Positions 1 to 9,715 of a stretch of 30,837 bases of DNA are shown one piece after another (position 1 is the first letter of the stretch; the number at the start of each line of letters is the position of its first letter). The notes beneath the pieces are model-generated. The model was not told the origin of the DNA. It was given only the letters and a program-made list of their open reading frames with translations, and ran no database searches. This stretch comes from Elysia marginata (lineage: Eukaryota; Mollusca; Gastropoda; Plakobranchidae), in contig BMAT01013948.1 of the NCBI GenBank assembly GCA_019649035.1, positions 30,653 through 61,489 of the forward strand, given 5' to 3'. The position numbers were made by a program, and so were the translations under genes.

Positions 1-48
1 TACTACTACTACTACTACTATTACTATTACTACTACTACTACTACTAG
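1..48. repeat. (TAC)n microsatellite at window edge
   Basis: A trinucleotide array of TAC units with two TAT interruptions runs from the first base to about position 48, so its true left end lies outside the window. No coding context is visible on either side. Confidence 0.95.
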
Positions 49-1367
49 ATCACAACAATCTTTTCAAAGACTCAAGATATTTGTGTAAAGTCAACGACCA
101 AACCGAAGAAAAAATTTTGACTAGTTTTTTGCAAAAGAGAAGACTTGGGCACTTCATTATTGTTGATATTAAATTCAGTTTTCTGCCAGTATATAAAAAA
201 ATATAAAATATTTCAAAAATTGGTACCGAAGGTACAAAGCCCCCCTTCCCCCCTCCAGTTCTTTTAACAGTAACACGTTCTAAGAAGATAAAAATCTAAA
301 ACTGTAGTATTAGGTTCCTCAATGCAATCAACGCACAAGAGCGTCATTAGCATGAGTTGATCCATCCGAAAATGTTGTAGACAAGAAAAACTACTCATTC
401 GGCGAGTTTATCCTTCAACCACCTTTTCTGTTTGGAAGCTCTTAGCTTCTTACAACCACGTTACACCAAGATTAAATGATATCACATGTCACTTGTTTCT
501 CGGCAGAATTGCAAATTCTTATCCGATAGGTTTTACGTTTCTTCTCTTAGCAGGAAAAGGAGGAGATAACTCAATGGACAAGCCGTAAGAAGAACCCGAA
601 AGCCAAAGAAATTTGATCCTGATTATCCCCCTACTTCGTTTGAGACAGAACATCTAAAGAAGTTCTACATTCCATATACTACCGAAGATTCTTTTTATAG
701 CTGTAGATATACTTAGAAGTTCAAAGGGCTTTTATAAATTCTTATAGAGCCTATTGACAGATATAAGTCTAAATACAAAAATCTAATTTACGAACTCCTG
801 ATAATTCGTTAAGAAAAAAAAAGAACTTCCATATTTCTTCAACTAAATCGAAGATTAAACGGCTTGCTCTAGTTTACTGCAAAACAGAATACTGTTTTTA
901 TAAGGATATTATATTAGTATCAATCGCATAATCTTACAATTTTGACACCAGTACTAAAAGAAAATATGGCAGCTGAAATAAATTTTTGTGTTGGGTGCAA
1001 CAAAATACCTGAACGCACCAATGCTTTATGAGACTGTGTTTGAAGACATGAAGGCTAGATTTTTCAGTAAAGGTATGAAACATTTTATATTCGTTCATAT
1101 TATTTGCGCTTTTCATCAATGGTGAATGGACTTTTTTCCTTGTTGGAAAGTAGATTTATAATTATTTAAACGATCTATTCGGAACCTTGCATCTCTAATT
1201 TATTTAATACCACAAAATTACTAAGAAGTGTTTCAAGGTATATGGCTGTTTCTCAGGAGAAAGATAAATGTTAGCCTGTCCTGTTTTTATGTTTCTAATT
1301 TGACACACCAAGCAAAGAAAACTCCATGGACTGGGCCAGGAAGCTTAAGCAATTTTAGCGTGATTAT
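49..1367. other. AT-rich stretch without a supportable gene
   Basis: This stretch has frequent stops in all frames, short A and T runs and no recognisable protein family. The one suggestive spot is near 530-716. A pyrimidine-rich tract ending in TTAGCAG (to position 553) resembles a splice acceptor, and a 48-codon open frame (570-716, plus) reads like protein, with residues such as RKPKKFDPDYPP and a TAG stop. That frame is closed by a TAA immediately upstream (567-569), which is in frame with any exon starting at the acceptor, so I do not call it a gene. Confidence 0.5.
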
Positions 1368-1392
1368 CCCCCCCCCCCCCCCCCCCCCCCCC
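1368..1392. repeat. 25-base poly(C) run
   Basis: An uninterrupted run of 25 cytosines. On the minus strand this is poly(G), which can form quadruplex structures and is error-prone in sequencing, so its length should be treated as approximate. Confidence 0.95.
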
Positions 1393-1430
1393 TCTTCTCC
1401 TTACTTTTTTAGACAAAAATCCCGAATAGG

Positions 1431-1757
1431 TCTGCCTTCCTTGATTGGTTGGTTGTTTGAATTTGAATGTCTCTTTTCAACTACAAGGTTATATCAGAGA
1501 CAGCGCTTAGGACAATCGAAAGCGTGCTGCCACACTGTGGTGTAAGGAGCATGCATGCACCACACCCAGTCACATTATCCTGACACCGGGCCGACCAGGC
1601 TTAGCACTAAATCCATAATGCCAGACACAAGGCGGATCAGCTGCTAATACTAATTTTAAAGTCCTTGGTTTGATTCGGCCGGGGATCGAACCCACACCTC
1701 CTGATCTCTGAGCGAGTGTCTTACCGCTAGGCCACAGAGCCGTTCTGCCTTCCTTGA
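1431..1757. repeat. 14-bp target-site duplication flanking a SINE
   Basis: The 14-mer TCTGCCTTCCTTGA occurs at 1431-1444 and again, identically, at 1744-1757, exactly bracketing the SINE between them. A perfect direct repeat of this length is the footprint of target-primed reverse transcription by a LINE enzyme. It fixes the insertion boundaries and suggests a fairly recent insertion. Confidence 0.9.
1445..1743 (-). mobile_element. tRNA-derived SINE, family 1, copy A
   Basis: On the minus strand the element starts with a tRNA-like head. An A-box-like TGGCCTAGCGG (about 1726-1736) and a B-box GGTTCGATCCCC (about 1681-1692) are the internal RNA polymerase III promoter. A non-tRNA body follows, then a short tail of AAC/AACC-type repeats (about 1445-1460) rather than plain poly(A). 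Perfect 14-bp target duplications bracket it. A second copy at about 4512-4812 aligns along the whole length, at an estimated 85-90% identity by eye, which confirms a family. The head is not a functional tRNA gene, because it runs on into the body without a proper acceptor stem. The LINE partner that mobilised it cannot be named from this window. Confidence 0.88.
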
Positions 1758-2980
1758 GACAAGGCAATATTAGACAAACCTCTTGTCGGTATATTATAAT
1801 GGGAGAGAAGTATGCTAGCCACAATTTGAGAATGGAGAGGCCAGAAATGACTTTGAAGTTGTTGATGGAGAATAAAACTGTGATTTAATGTACTGCTCTA
1901 TAATTTTTGGAGGAGGATGACTTTTATGTTATGGAAACGAAACTAAGACAAACAAAATGTGATCCATTTCAACCTATTGATTCGGATCTGTGTATCAAAT
2001 ATAAAGTGGTGTAAGAATGTTTTATGAAAGCTGCATAATATTTTTCCTGCCGTGCCACACAAAGGAGTGCGCTATCTGCAAGAAGGAAGAAGGAAGAGAT
2101 TGGTGTTCCCAAAGTTCTGACGTAGATATAGGTCACAACCCTTGTCATGCCGTGGTCATTATGATTAATAGAAGTTAAAATTTGCTGACTTTGCAAGCTG
2201 TCCTTTAGAGGACTGTTGAAAGATTCTAACAATCCTGAAAATATGAAATGCTTCATTCAGTTCTTGGTTTGACTTATCCACTCTTAGGGAGCGGGGGTAA
2301 AAGCCTGCCGTCTCTTATCCAGCTTCCTAAGCAGAAAAATGAAGCAGTAGAAGTTTATCATAGTGACATCTCCTTTCTACAAAACTTTAATACGATAACT
2401 TTGTAAATTGTTTGTAGTATATCTGACATGCAAAACAAATAGATTTATTTTATTTTTAGCCATGACTTTAAATACCGCACACGCAATTATTTTTGTTGCT
2501 ACTAGAACTCACGTTTTATAGGGGATGTTAGAGTGTAATCAACCAAAACAGAGGGAGTGGAGAAAGTGAGAAAGACAGGGAGAGAAAGAAAGAGGGGAAG
2601 AAAGTAGGTCCGAAGAGAGGTTTTCATACGGAAAGGCACATGGTTTAAAATATAATCTAAAATATTTCACTTTCAAAAACATACCATGTACCACAGCCTG
2701 TGAAAAAGGTATCGAAAGAGTGAACAGTTTTTCCACTTATTAACTTTTGCTTCTGTAATGTAATCTTTTATATCCCCATTACTTTGACAAAATCTGGGAT
2801 TCCAGAAAAGCTCATTATATCTCCAATATTCACTTGACAAACATCCATGATAGAAACTTGAATCATCTTTTTATCTAGGTGGTTACGTGAAAGTATCAAT
2901 TATTTAGCGAATGGAGCACTAAGGTTCGGCTGAATGCGTCAACAGAGAATTTTTAGAGTTCTAGGTCTAGTAACTATTGA
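1758..2980. other. No gene seen; AT-rich sequence with a purine-rich patch
   Basis: A short purine-rich GA tract lies near 2547-2600. The 95-codon minus-strand open frame at 1969-2256 has no recognisable motif, no flanking splice signals that I could pick out, and an ordinary AT-rich composition. I see nothing else. Confidence 0.5.
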
Positions 2981-3296
2981 AAAGTAAAGAGTATTTGTAT
3001 ATAGCGCTTGTCTACTTATGTGCTTTAAGCGCTTTACATGGGTTCCCCGACAGGCCATTCCCAACCAAACTACCTTCTGAACTCATAGAGGAGCAGCTAG
3101 TTAAGCGCATCACTCCTGCATTCTGACAAGATCTTTCACTGCCTATAGTCGGGTACTCGTTTAACGCATGAGTGAGGCGAAGAAATGTGTGTTAATAGCC
3201 TTTAACAAGAACTAAACGTCGACCTGCCGAAAGCAGGTCTTGAATCCCTGACCTCTCGATCCAAAAGCTGAGCTTCTACCACTAGACCACGACGCC
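2981..3296 (-). mobile_element. tRNA-derived SINE, family 2, copy A
   Basis: On the minus strand the element begins GGCGTCGTGGTCTAGTGG, a tRNA-like 5' head with an A box (TGGTCTAGTGG). A degenerate B box, GGGATTCAAGACC, lies near 3237-3249. The body ends in a tail containing TAAAGCGCTT and AAGCGCTATA. From general knowledge, GCGCTATA-type tails are common in invertebrate and fish SINE/LINE pairs. The copy at about 24747-25060 aligns along its full length with the same ends. I could not identify a convincing target-site duplication, so this copy may be older than family 1 copy A. Confidence 0.85.
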
Positions 3297-4371
3297 ATAC
3301 ATTTTTTGCGGTAGTTCTCCTTCTTTAAACTATTGCGGTAGTTCTTCTTCTTCTTCTTTTTCTTCATCTTCTAACCCCCCCCCCCTCCCTGTTCCTTCTG
3401 CTTATTGTCTTCCTTCTCCATCCTCATCCTACAACACATATGACTACGAAAATAATGGCTGTATGGTACACACAACAAAGGATACTTTAGCACACTCGCC
3501 GTTCTTACCTTTCCAATCTCATTTTTCCTAAGGATGGTTTAAAAATATTTTTTGTTGCTTTCTATTTTAGAGTCTGTACCAATAAATCATTGAAAACGTT
3601 TCGTTGACTCTACCCTTCGCAATGATACGCCATTTGCTTATGCGACCTTATTTTGCTTTGTCCGTGGTTAATGAAACCTAATACTTTTAAATAGAAACAT
3701 GGGAAAGCAGTGATGTTATAATGTATTGATACCATGCGCATTTCAATGAAGTGCTTGAAAGCCTTTTTAATGGAATGAGACAAGATTTTAGCAAAATGGC
3801 TTTTGTCTTTATTCGGGTTTTCTTTGTTGTAGCGTGAAGTTTTCTAATACAAAACCGTATACCCTTTTTAGAAATCTTCATGCCAATAAAGCTTGAAAAT
3901 TCAAGTTCGTTCGTTCTAAAGAGTAAAAGCTATAAATAGCCCATTAATATTTCAACATTGACGTACTTGAAATTTTAGTTTGAATCGAGATTGTTCTATA
4001 ACTACATTGTTCCTGATAAACCATAATTATTTTACAATTATTTGGAAGAGAGCATAAAGTTTTCTTTTGATCGATGCAAACCCATTCGGGTACACGGTAA
4101 ATGTTACACGAGATAATATGTGTGCTCGGAAACACGCCATGGCAATCATGTCATTTGCCTGCTGTCATAGAGAGAAACACCAGGCACTAAATCATAGGCA
4201 TTAAATATTCTCGGGTAAAACAGAAGCGCAGTTTTAAGGTCAAGGTAGTCCTAGGCTGTGAAGTGGAGGGAAACTGGATAGAGCGCAAACTTTGAACCTA
4301 AGACAATAACTACCGGGTATCTTCATAAAACATTGGACACTTTCTGTTTTTAAGAACAAGAACACATTAAG
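3297..4371. other. No gene seen; short (TTC)n and poly(C)
   Basis: A short imperfect (TTC)n tract (about 3343-3372) is followed by a run of about 10 C. The rest is anonymous AT-rich sequence with stops in all frames. The minus-strand open frames of about 64 codons at 3687-3881 and 3944-4135 show no recognisable features. Confidence 0.5.
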
Positions 4372-4480
4372 GTATAACTGTTTAAAAGTGTTCGTAGTCG
4401 TATCAGGACAGATAAAACTACGACTGTTTCAAAGTGTACATTCTCGGATAGAACTGCATTCGTTTAAAAGTGTGCATAGA
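4372..4480 (+). repeat. Degenerate three-unit tandem repeat
   Basis: Three related segments follow one another. Each carries a TAnAACT-like start followed by a GTTT(A/C)AAAGTGT core: near 4375-4400, 4415-4442 and 4448-4475. The spacing is irregular and the units have diverged, so this is probably an old minisatellite or the remains of local duplications. The 65-codon open frame through it looks incidental. Confidence 0.5.
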
Positions 4481-4511
4481 TTAGCACAATGGTTTTCAAG
4501 TGAAAAAGTTA

Positions 4512-4812
4512 GGTTTGGTTCTTTGAATTTTAACGTCTCTTTTCAACTACAAGATTATATCAGAGACGCTGATTGGGACAATTGAAAGCGTGCTGCCACA
4601 CTGTGATGTAAGGAGCGCTTGCATACACCACACCCAGTCATATTATCTTGACACCGGGCTGACCAGACTTAGCACTAAATCCATAATGCCAGACACTAGG
4701 CGGATCAGCTGCTAATACTAATTTTAAAGTTCTTGGTTTGATTCAGCCGGGGATCGAACCACGCACCTCTCGATCTTTGAGCGAGTGTCTTACCGCTAGG
4801 ACAAAGAGCCGG
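4512..4812 (-). mobile_element. tRNA-derived SINE, family 1, copy B
   Basis: This element has the same architecture and orientation as the copy at 1445-1743. The B box GGTTCGATCCCC lies at 4749-4760 on the minus strand. The A-box region (about 4790-4804) has decayed, with GTCCTAGCGG in place of GGCCTAGCGG. The body is shared through to an AACC-like tail near 4512-4523. The flanks carry only a weak candidate duplication (GTGAAAA at about 4500-4506 and again just right of 4812), consistent with an older insertion than copy A. Confidence 0.85.
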
Positions 4813-5041
4813 TCTTAGGTGAAAAGAAAAAACTGCCAACATCGGGTTGTTTCTATACATTCATTTTAGTACTAATAACGACGCACACGATTGCTCTACA
4901 ATCTTTAATGATTATCACTGTGTCCTTCTTTTCCAAGAACCAGGTGAATTCATCTTCTCCATTATATTGTCTGTTTAGCATGAAATGCAAGCTTCACGGC
5001 TAGAAGATAGAAAAGGATACTCCATTTCTAAGCTTAGGCTT

Positions 5042-5072
5042 TTCTTTTTTTTTTTTTTCTTTTTTTTTTTTG
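5042..5072. repeat. Poly(T) tract with C interruptions
   Basis: About 30 bases of almost pure T with isolated C residues. It could be the reverse of an A-rich retroposon tail, but I see no element body attached to it. Confidence 0.85.
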
Positions 5073-6190
5073 AGAATCTTGTCTATCTGCTATCATTAAG
5101 GGAGGTGATGATGCGAAACAACGTTATAGGGAAACACTCATTGATTTCTGATTGCCCTGAGAACCACGGCTCATTGATTTGACATTTTGCAATACCAGAC
5201 TCGACTGGCTAGCAGTTGTGTGGATTTGGGATTATATTTACGTCTCTGAAATTCCAGCCAGAATACTCGTATTATACGTGAAATTTAACTTGAAAATTGC
5301 TCATCGTCTCTCGAGATAGACGACAGCAATTTTCATACCAATTTCTATTTTCTTCAAACCGCTACCCACACCTCATTGACTGTCTACTCACGGGTTCGTT
5401 TTATATGGCTACTCTTTAGCCGCTGATGCTTTTCTAAAATGAACGACTTTCTAAAGTAAACAACAAAAAAAAAAAAAAACATTTGAAAATGCTCTCACGC
5501 AACATGTCCGATAGTGTGGCAAATTTCACATAACAAGGCGTGTATAGTTGGAAGAATAGAGACCTTAAGCACACGCACCGTGTCCACTCTATGTCGAAAT
5601 GAAGGTATCGATATCGGAATATGTCTATCCTCATGGCAAAACGTCTAGGCGCCGCAGCTTTTCAAAAGTACAGTTGTTAATTCTAGTTTTTAATCGTTGA
5701 AAATAGCGTGAAAGTATAATTATTTGTAGTGGACATCTTAAAATTTCCTTTGTTTAAAATTTAGAGAGAAAAAGGAATAAATTTATACTAAAAGGGGGTT
5801 TTCCGATATCTTGCTCATTTGGAATGCTTATGAGATAATTTTATTTTTTATTTTCGAGTAAAGCAGGATCAAGACGATGGCCCCGTTACCAACCATTTTT
5901 GGTACTATGCTAACGTAGTAAACAAGTCAGTCACGTATAAGGTTTTCATATAAAAAACGGGACATGAGTGTTACTAATCCATCTCACTTGACTTTTAAAA
6001 CGATGGAGATCTCATAAAAGGGTCGAAACTAAGCCTCCATTGTGAACAAGCCTAGCTGAGAGAAGTAAACGAATTTGCGCACAGGCCCCATAGATCTATC
6101 TTATTTATAAATCTAGTAAAATTAGAACAGAGTCCATCTCACCTTCCGTGAGCCGGCCTTTTCAAATTTTTTTGAAAGATAATAGAGATT
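5073..6190. other. No gene seen; contains one copy of a dispersed 29-mer
   Basis: Anonymous AT-rich sequence with a run of 17 A near 5464-5480. Positions 5555-5583 hold a motif (AATAGAGACC...CACCGTGT) that recurs at 25752-25780. No open frame here shows protein-like features with splice signals. Confidence 0.5.
5555..5583 (+). repeat. Dispersed 29-bp motif, copy 1
   Basis: The motif matches 25752-25780 at 28 of 29 positions and is in the same orientation. It contains CACG...CGTG half-sites separated by CAC, so a small hairpin is possible. Similarity falls off quickly outside the motif. It may be the end of a short transposable element or a shared regulatory element, and I cannot say which. 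Confidence 0.7.
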
Positions 6191-6195
6191 TGGGA

Positions 6196-6335
6196 CATAC
6201 TCACGATGGTGTGTTGGGCCTCCATTACGGTGGTCTAGGTCCGAACCAATCAACATTTAAATCAAAATACAGAACATTTTGACATTTGCTCGCGATGAAA
6301 TGTCGGACCTTCATTACTGCGGTGTGCTCTGCATT
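6196..6335 (+). repeat. Diverged internal duplication
   Basis: A segment around 6200-6240 (CGATGGTGTGTTGGGCCTCC, then ATTACGGTGG) is echoed around 6293-6335 (CGATGAAATGTCGGACCTTC, then ATTACTGCGG), with similar spacing of about 89 bases. The copies differ at many positions, so this is an old duplication. Confidence 0.45.
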
Positions 6336-8860
6336 ACAAAATTTTATTAGAAGTATAGTTTTTCATTTAACAGACATGTGTTTTTTATTGTGTTCTATTA
6401 ACACAAGATAGGAAGCAAAAAGCTAGCGGTTCGAGATTCTTGTTAAAAGAATGATCCAGAGCCAATCTAAAAAATAAACAGAAGTTTAGCTTTAAAAATA
6501 AGTTCCTTCTAATCACTGTGCTTTTTTTGGAATATCCGCAAATGAAAAGACACAAAAAGACACATTTCTACAGGGAAAGGCATTTTAAATCGTTGGAGAA
6601 TATTATCATTTAATGAATGTAGAAAGATTCCATGGAAATGAAAAAAAATCTAAATTGAAAATATTGATCCTGCCATCAACCCATCCGCGACAAATAAAAG
6701 ATGGTCATTTACAGGAAATTAATTGCTATCCTGCTATTGTTATATGCATGAATCATGTTGATTTATAATTTATTCAAAAGAGCTCTCTACACGTATGGTG
6801 CTATCTATATTGAAAATAATCACAAGTTACATTGACCACTTCTTTCTATCTAAGTGTTGTCGTTTGTTGCTCTCTCGGCGGGTGCTGTTTTCGTTGCGAC
6901 TTTATTTTCCAATTATTGAAAACTGTTGATTCACAGTTGACACATTTTATCTTTTGTGGTCGTAATGGAAAGGCAAAAACTGGAGTAATGAAGACACGCA
7001 CGTATACTAAACACAGAGAGACTATAAGTCTGATAGAGAGACAGAAAGAGACGTAAATTGGAAGAGTGTGTGGGTTGAAATGTCCGAACATGAACAAGAA
7101 CAAGAAGAAAGGAAATTGTGCAGGAAGAATTGAGAGGCCAAAATTTCAAAAACAGCATCATAATGTTTTAGTATCAATTATGAGCTTTCCCTAGGAATTT
7201 CACCATTGCAATAGGGAAGTTTGATTACTAAAACTGTAAAAGGATAAATCGAAGAAATTTTCTTTTTGCATACGCAGTATCTTTCTGGCATTACAGCTTT
7301 ATAATCAATGGAAAATGACTTATACAGTTAAATAAAAACTAACTTAATAATATTGTTTTAGAAATGATTAGTGCTATAAATTGGTCATAAAATGCGAACC
7401 CATTTCATTTCTCTTTAGGCGTTGTCGAGATTATATACAGTGCAGAATTCTTAAAACTAAACGAAGTAATTCTACTTTTAACATTTTTCGTGGGGGGGGG
7501 GGATAATATAATTCAACGAACAATATACATAGAGCAGGTTAGGGGTATTTGGAGAAAAAAACAATAACATAATTATGGTGCAAGTTCCTTTCAGAGTGCG
7601 TTCTGGTGTTGATCTGATGTGAACCAATCTTGTCTAGAACTAAATCACTACCGGTATGCGATAGATCGATCGAGTGATCTGTTTGTGACCTAGTTTAGCG
7701 GGAAACGCGACGCAGTGTAGAGAAAGTTAAGGTCCAGCATAGCGTCAGTTGATTTTATCCAAAAGGAGGCACACTTTGAGTTTAAAGTTTTAACGTTTGT
7801 TACGAAACGGGTAGAGAAGCAGATACACTTGAACAGATATGGTAATGTATTTGCATGTATTTATACTGAAAATATGTGTCGGATGCATTGTTACAGTAGA
7901 TGGGAGTAGGGTCGAAAGACAAAGAAACAGTCACACAAACAGGTGGATAGATTGACAGGCTGATAGAACTGATGTTAGGTTTACTTAAAAACCTAGAGAA
8001 AGGACAGACAGAAAGGTAATATATATATAGAGAGAGAGTGATGGAAAGTGTTGAAATGACTTCCAAAGTTAATGTTGGCAGAAAAAGTATGTTTTTTTTT
8101 TTAGCTTACTTTTAACGGATTATACATAGTATTATTAAGCTGAAATTTTCCATCTGTTCTTCTTTAAACATTTGCCTATTGTCTCCATATTTTTTTTATC
8201 TTTCACTGTGCATAAATGAATGGGGATGCATTTCGCTAATCTGTGTAACAAGATAATAGTATAAATTTAAATTCAACCTTTTGTAACAGAGCACTGGCAC
8301 TGACAGTGATAATATAAGAGGAAGCTATTTTCATGTCTTTAAAACGCCTTCCCTAGCTATAAAAAGAGAATTTATTTACGTTATGAACGATCATATTCAT
8401 AGCATTACCATTTTCAATGAAAACCTTTGGAGTGGTTTGGCTTTGTTTTGATTTTTAAATTGACCTCAAGTTTTTTTAATGAAAAGTTTTAACTCGAAAC
8501 GCCTTATTGAAGTCTTTCATCGTATGAAAATGAACTTTTAATTTTATAATGTTTGCGAATCCTGTTGTGAGAGATAAAAGTCTCAGAATATGTACTGTAG
8601 AATGTAGATTTAGGTCGATCTAAATTAATTATGTTCAGATCGATCTGGCCAGAAAGTTAATCATAAGGCGAAGTTAAGCTTCCGATATCAGTATTATTTT
8701 GACAGAACAGCCACATAAAAGGCTTTATACGGAGTAAAACTAATTCTATTAGGCAGCCTGTTAGAGATTTAACCTGTCTCTTGTTAAACTATTGTACTTT
8801 TTCATCCGTTAAATGTCACTCGGGTTTCTCTACACTTCTACCTCAGTTGTGATTTATATC
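6336..8860. other. No gene seen; AT-rich sequence with an 11-base poly(G)
   Basis: Mostly A/T-rich anonymous sequence. It holds an 11-G run at 7492-7502, a short AT/GA dinucleotide patch near 8018-8039 and a pair of GATCGATCT-type words at about 8614 and 8638. The open frames at 6832-7161 and 7800-8066 are low in complexity and show no family resemblance. Confidence 0.5.
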
Positions 8861-8871
8861 TCATATATGAA

Positions 8872-9157
8872 ACAGGAGAGAGAGAGAGGGGGGGGAGAAA
8901 GTAACAAGAGATGGATGGTGAATGAGAGACACAGTGAACGATTGTAAAGGAGTGATTGAGTTAAAGAGTGGGCGGTTGAATAAATAAGAAAAAAGCGAGT
9001 TAGTGAGTTGGTGAATGGATGAGTGAGTGATTGAGCGAGTGAAAGATTTCGTGGGTAAATGAGTAAATGGGTATGAGTAATTGGGTGAGTAAGTTAAAGA
9101 CTGTGTGAGTGGGTAAATGAGTAAATAAGTGAGAATCAAAGTGATTGGGTAAGAAAA
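8872..9157. repeat. Degenerate GAGT/GTGA-type satellite, left part
   Basis: After a short (GA)n and poly(G) block, the sequence is built from loosely repeated GAGT, GTGA and AATG words for about 250 bases. The 23-base word at 9056-9078 (TAAATGAGTAAATGGG plus TATGAGT) recurs exactly at 9552-9574 on the far side of a LINE fragment. Left and right parts therefore appear to be one array that was split. The minus-strand frames here read as Ser/Thr/Leu/His repeats and are artefacts of the array. Confidence 0.8.
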
Positions 9158-9530
9158 TATGGTCTCTAATCTAGAAAACAGACGAAATTTGATTCAAGGA
9201 AACTGTTCAACAACAGACAACAAAAATAGTACCAGATGTATCGAATCTCAGCTACGAGCAAAGGCTACAAGCCTCAGACCTCCCAAGCTAAATGCATGGA
9301 AAACTTCGTGGAGATTTGATAGAAGCATACAAACAAACAAACAAACAAACAAACGGTTTCTGTAACGTTAATGTTGAAGACTTTCTTACATTTAAAGACA
9401 TTAGAACAAGAGGTCATTGCTACAAACTCGAAAAACAAAACTGCCACCTAGATATATGAAAGAAAACTACTGTACTCTTAGGATAGTTGAATTATGAAAT
9501 ATCCTCCCTGAAGTCACTGCCCTACTCTTA
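9158..9530 (+). pseudogene. CR1-like LINE ORF2 3' fragment (copy 1), degenerate
   Basis: The plus strand encodes the region just downstream of the reverse transcriptase core of a non-LTR retrotransposon ORF2. Recognisable blocks are ESQLRAK...TSLRPPKLNAWK (about 9246-9300), RFDRSIQ (about 9312-9332, out of line with the family's DLIEAYK because of base changes), then TRGHCYKLEKQNCHLDI (about 9402-9452). The last of these reads in a different frame from the first, so frameshifts are present, and TGA and TAG stops follow. The minus-strand fragment at 19160-19625 is a clear relative (shared QLRAK and GHCYKL..QNCH blocks). The fragment lacks the catalytic part of the reverse transcriptase and the endonuclease, so it is 5' truncated and dead. 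Assignment to the CR1/Rex/L2-like group is from general knowledge of this C-terminal domain. Confidence 0.8.
9330..9354 (+). repeat. (CAAA)6 microsatellite inside the LINE fragment
   Basis: Six CAAA units sit exactly where the related copy at 19160-19625 has only a single CAAA followed by CTTAAAAA, between the conserved ATAGAA(G/A)CATA and ACGGTTTCT flanks. The microsatellite therefore seems to have grown within this copy after it separated from the other. Confidence 0.85.
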
Positions 9531-9715
9531 AGGGGAGAGTGTATGAAAGGATAAATGAGTAAATGGGTATGAGTGTTTATGTGAGTATATGTGAGGTAAT
9601 GAGCAAAAAAGTGATCGATTGAACGAACAAATGAGTAAGAGTGAGTAAAAGAGTGTATCATTGGGTGAGTTAGGCAGTGAGTTAGTAAATTAGAGAGAGA
9701 GTGTGGAAGAATGAA
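9531..9715. repeat. Degenerate GAGT/GTGA-type satellite, right part
   Basis: This continues the word usage of 8872-9157 (GAGTAAATGGG, GTGAGTTAG and similar) after the LINE fragment. It shares an exact 23-mer with the left part. It ends in purine-rich sequence near 9690-9730. Confidence 0.75.

Noticed and set aside
1681-1743. tRNA gene suggested by A and B boxes (also at 2981-3296, 4749-4812 and 24990-25060)
   Set aside because: Each tRNA-like head continues into a shared non-tRNA body and tail, so these are SINE promoters, not tRNA genes.
1969-2256. 95-codon minus-strand frame
   Set aside because: No motif, no splice signals that could be paired, and composition equal to the flanks.
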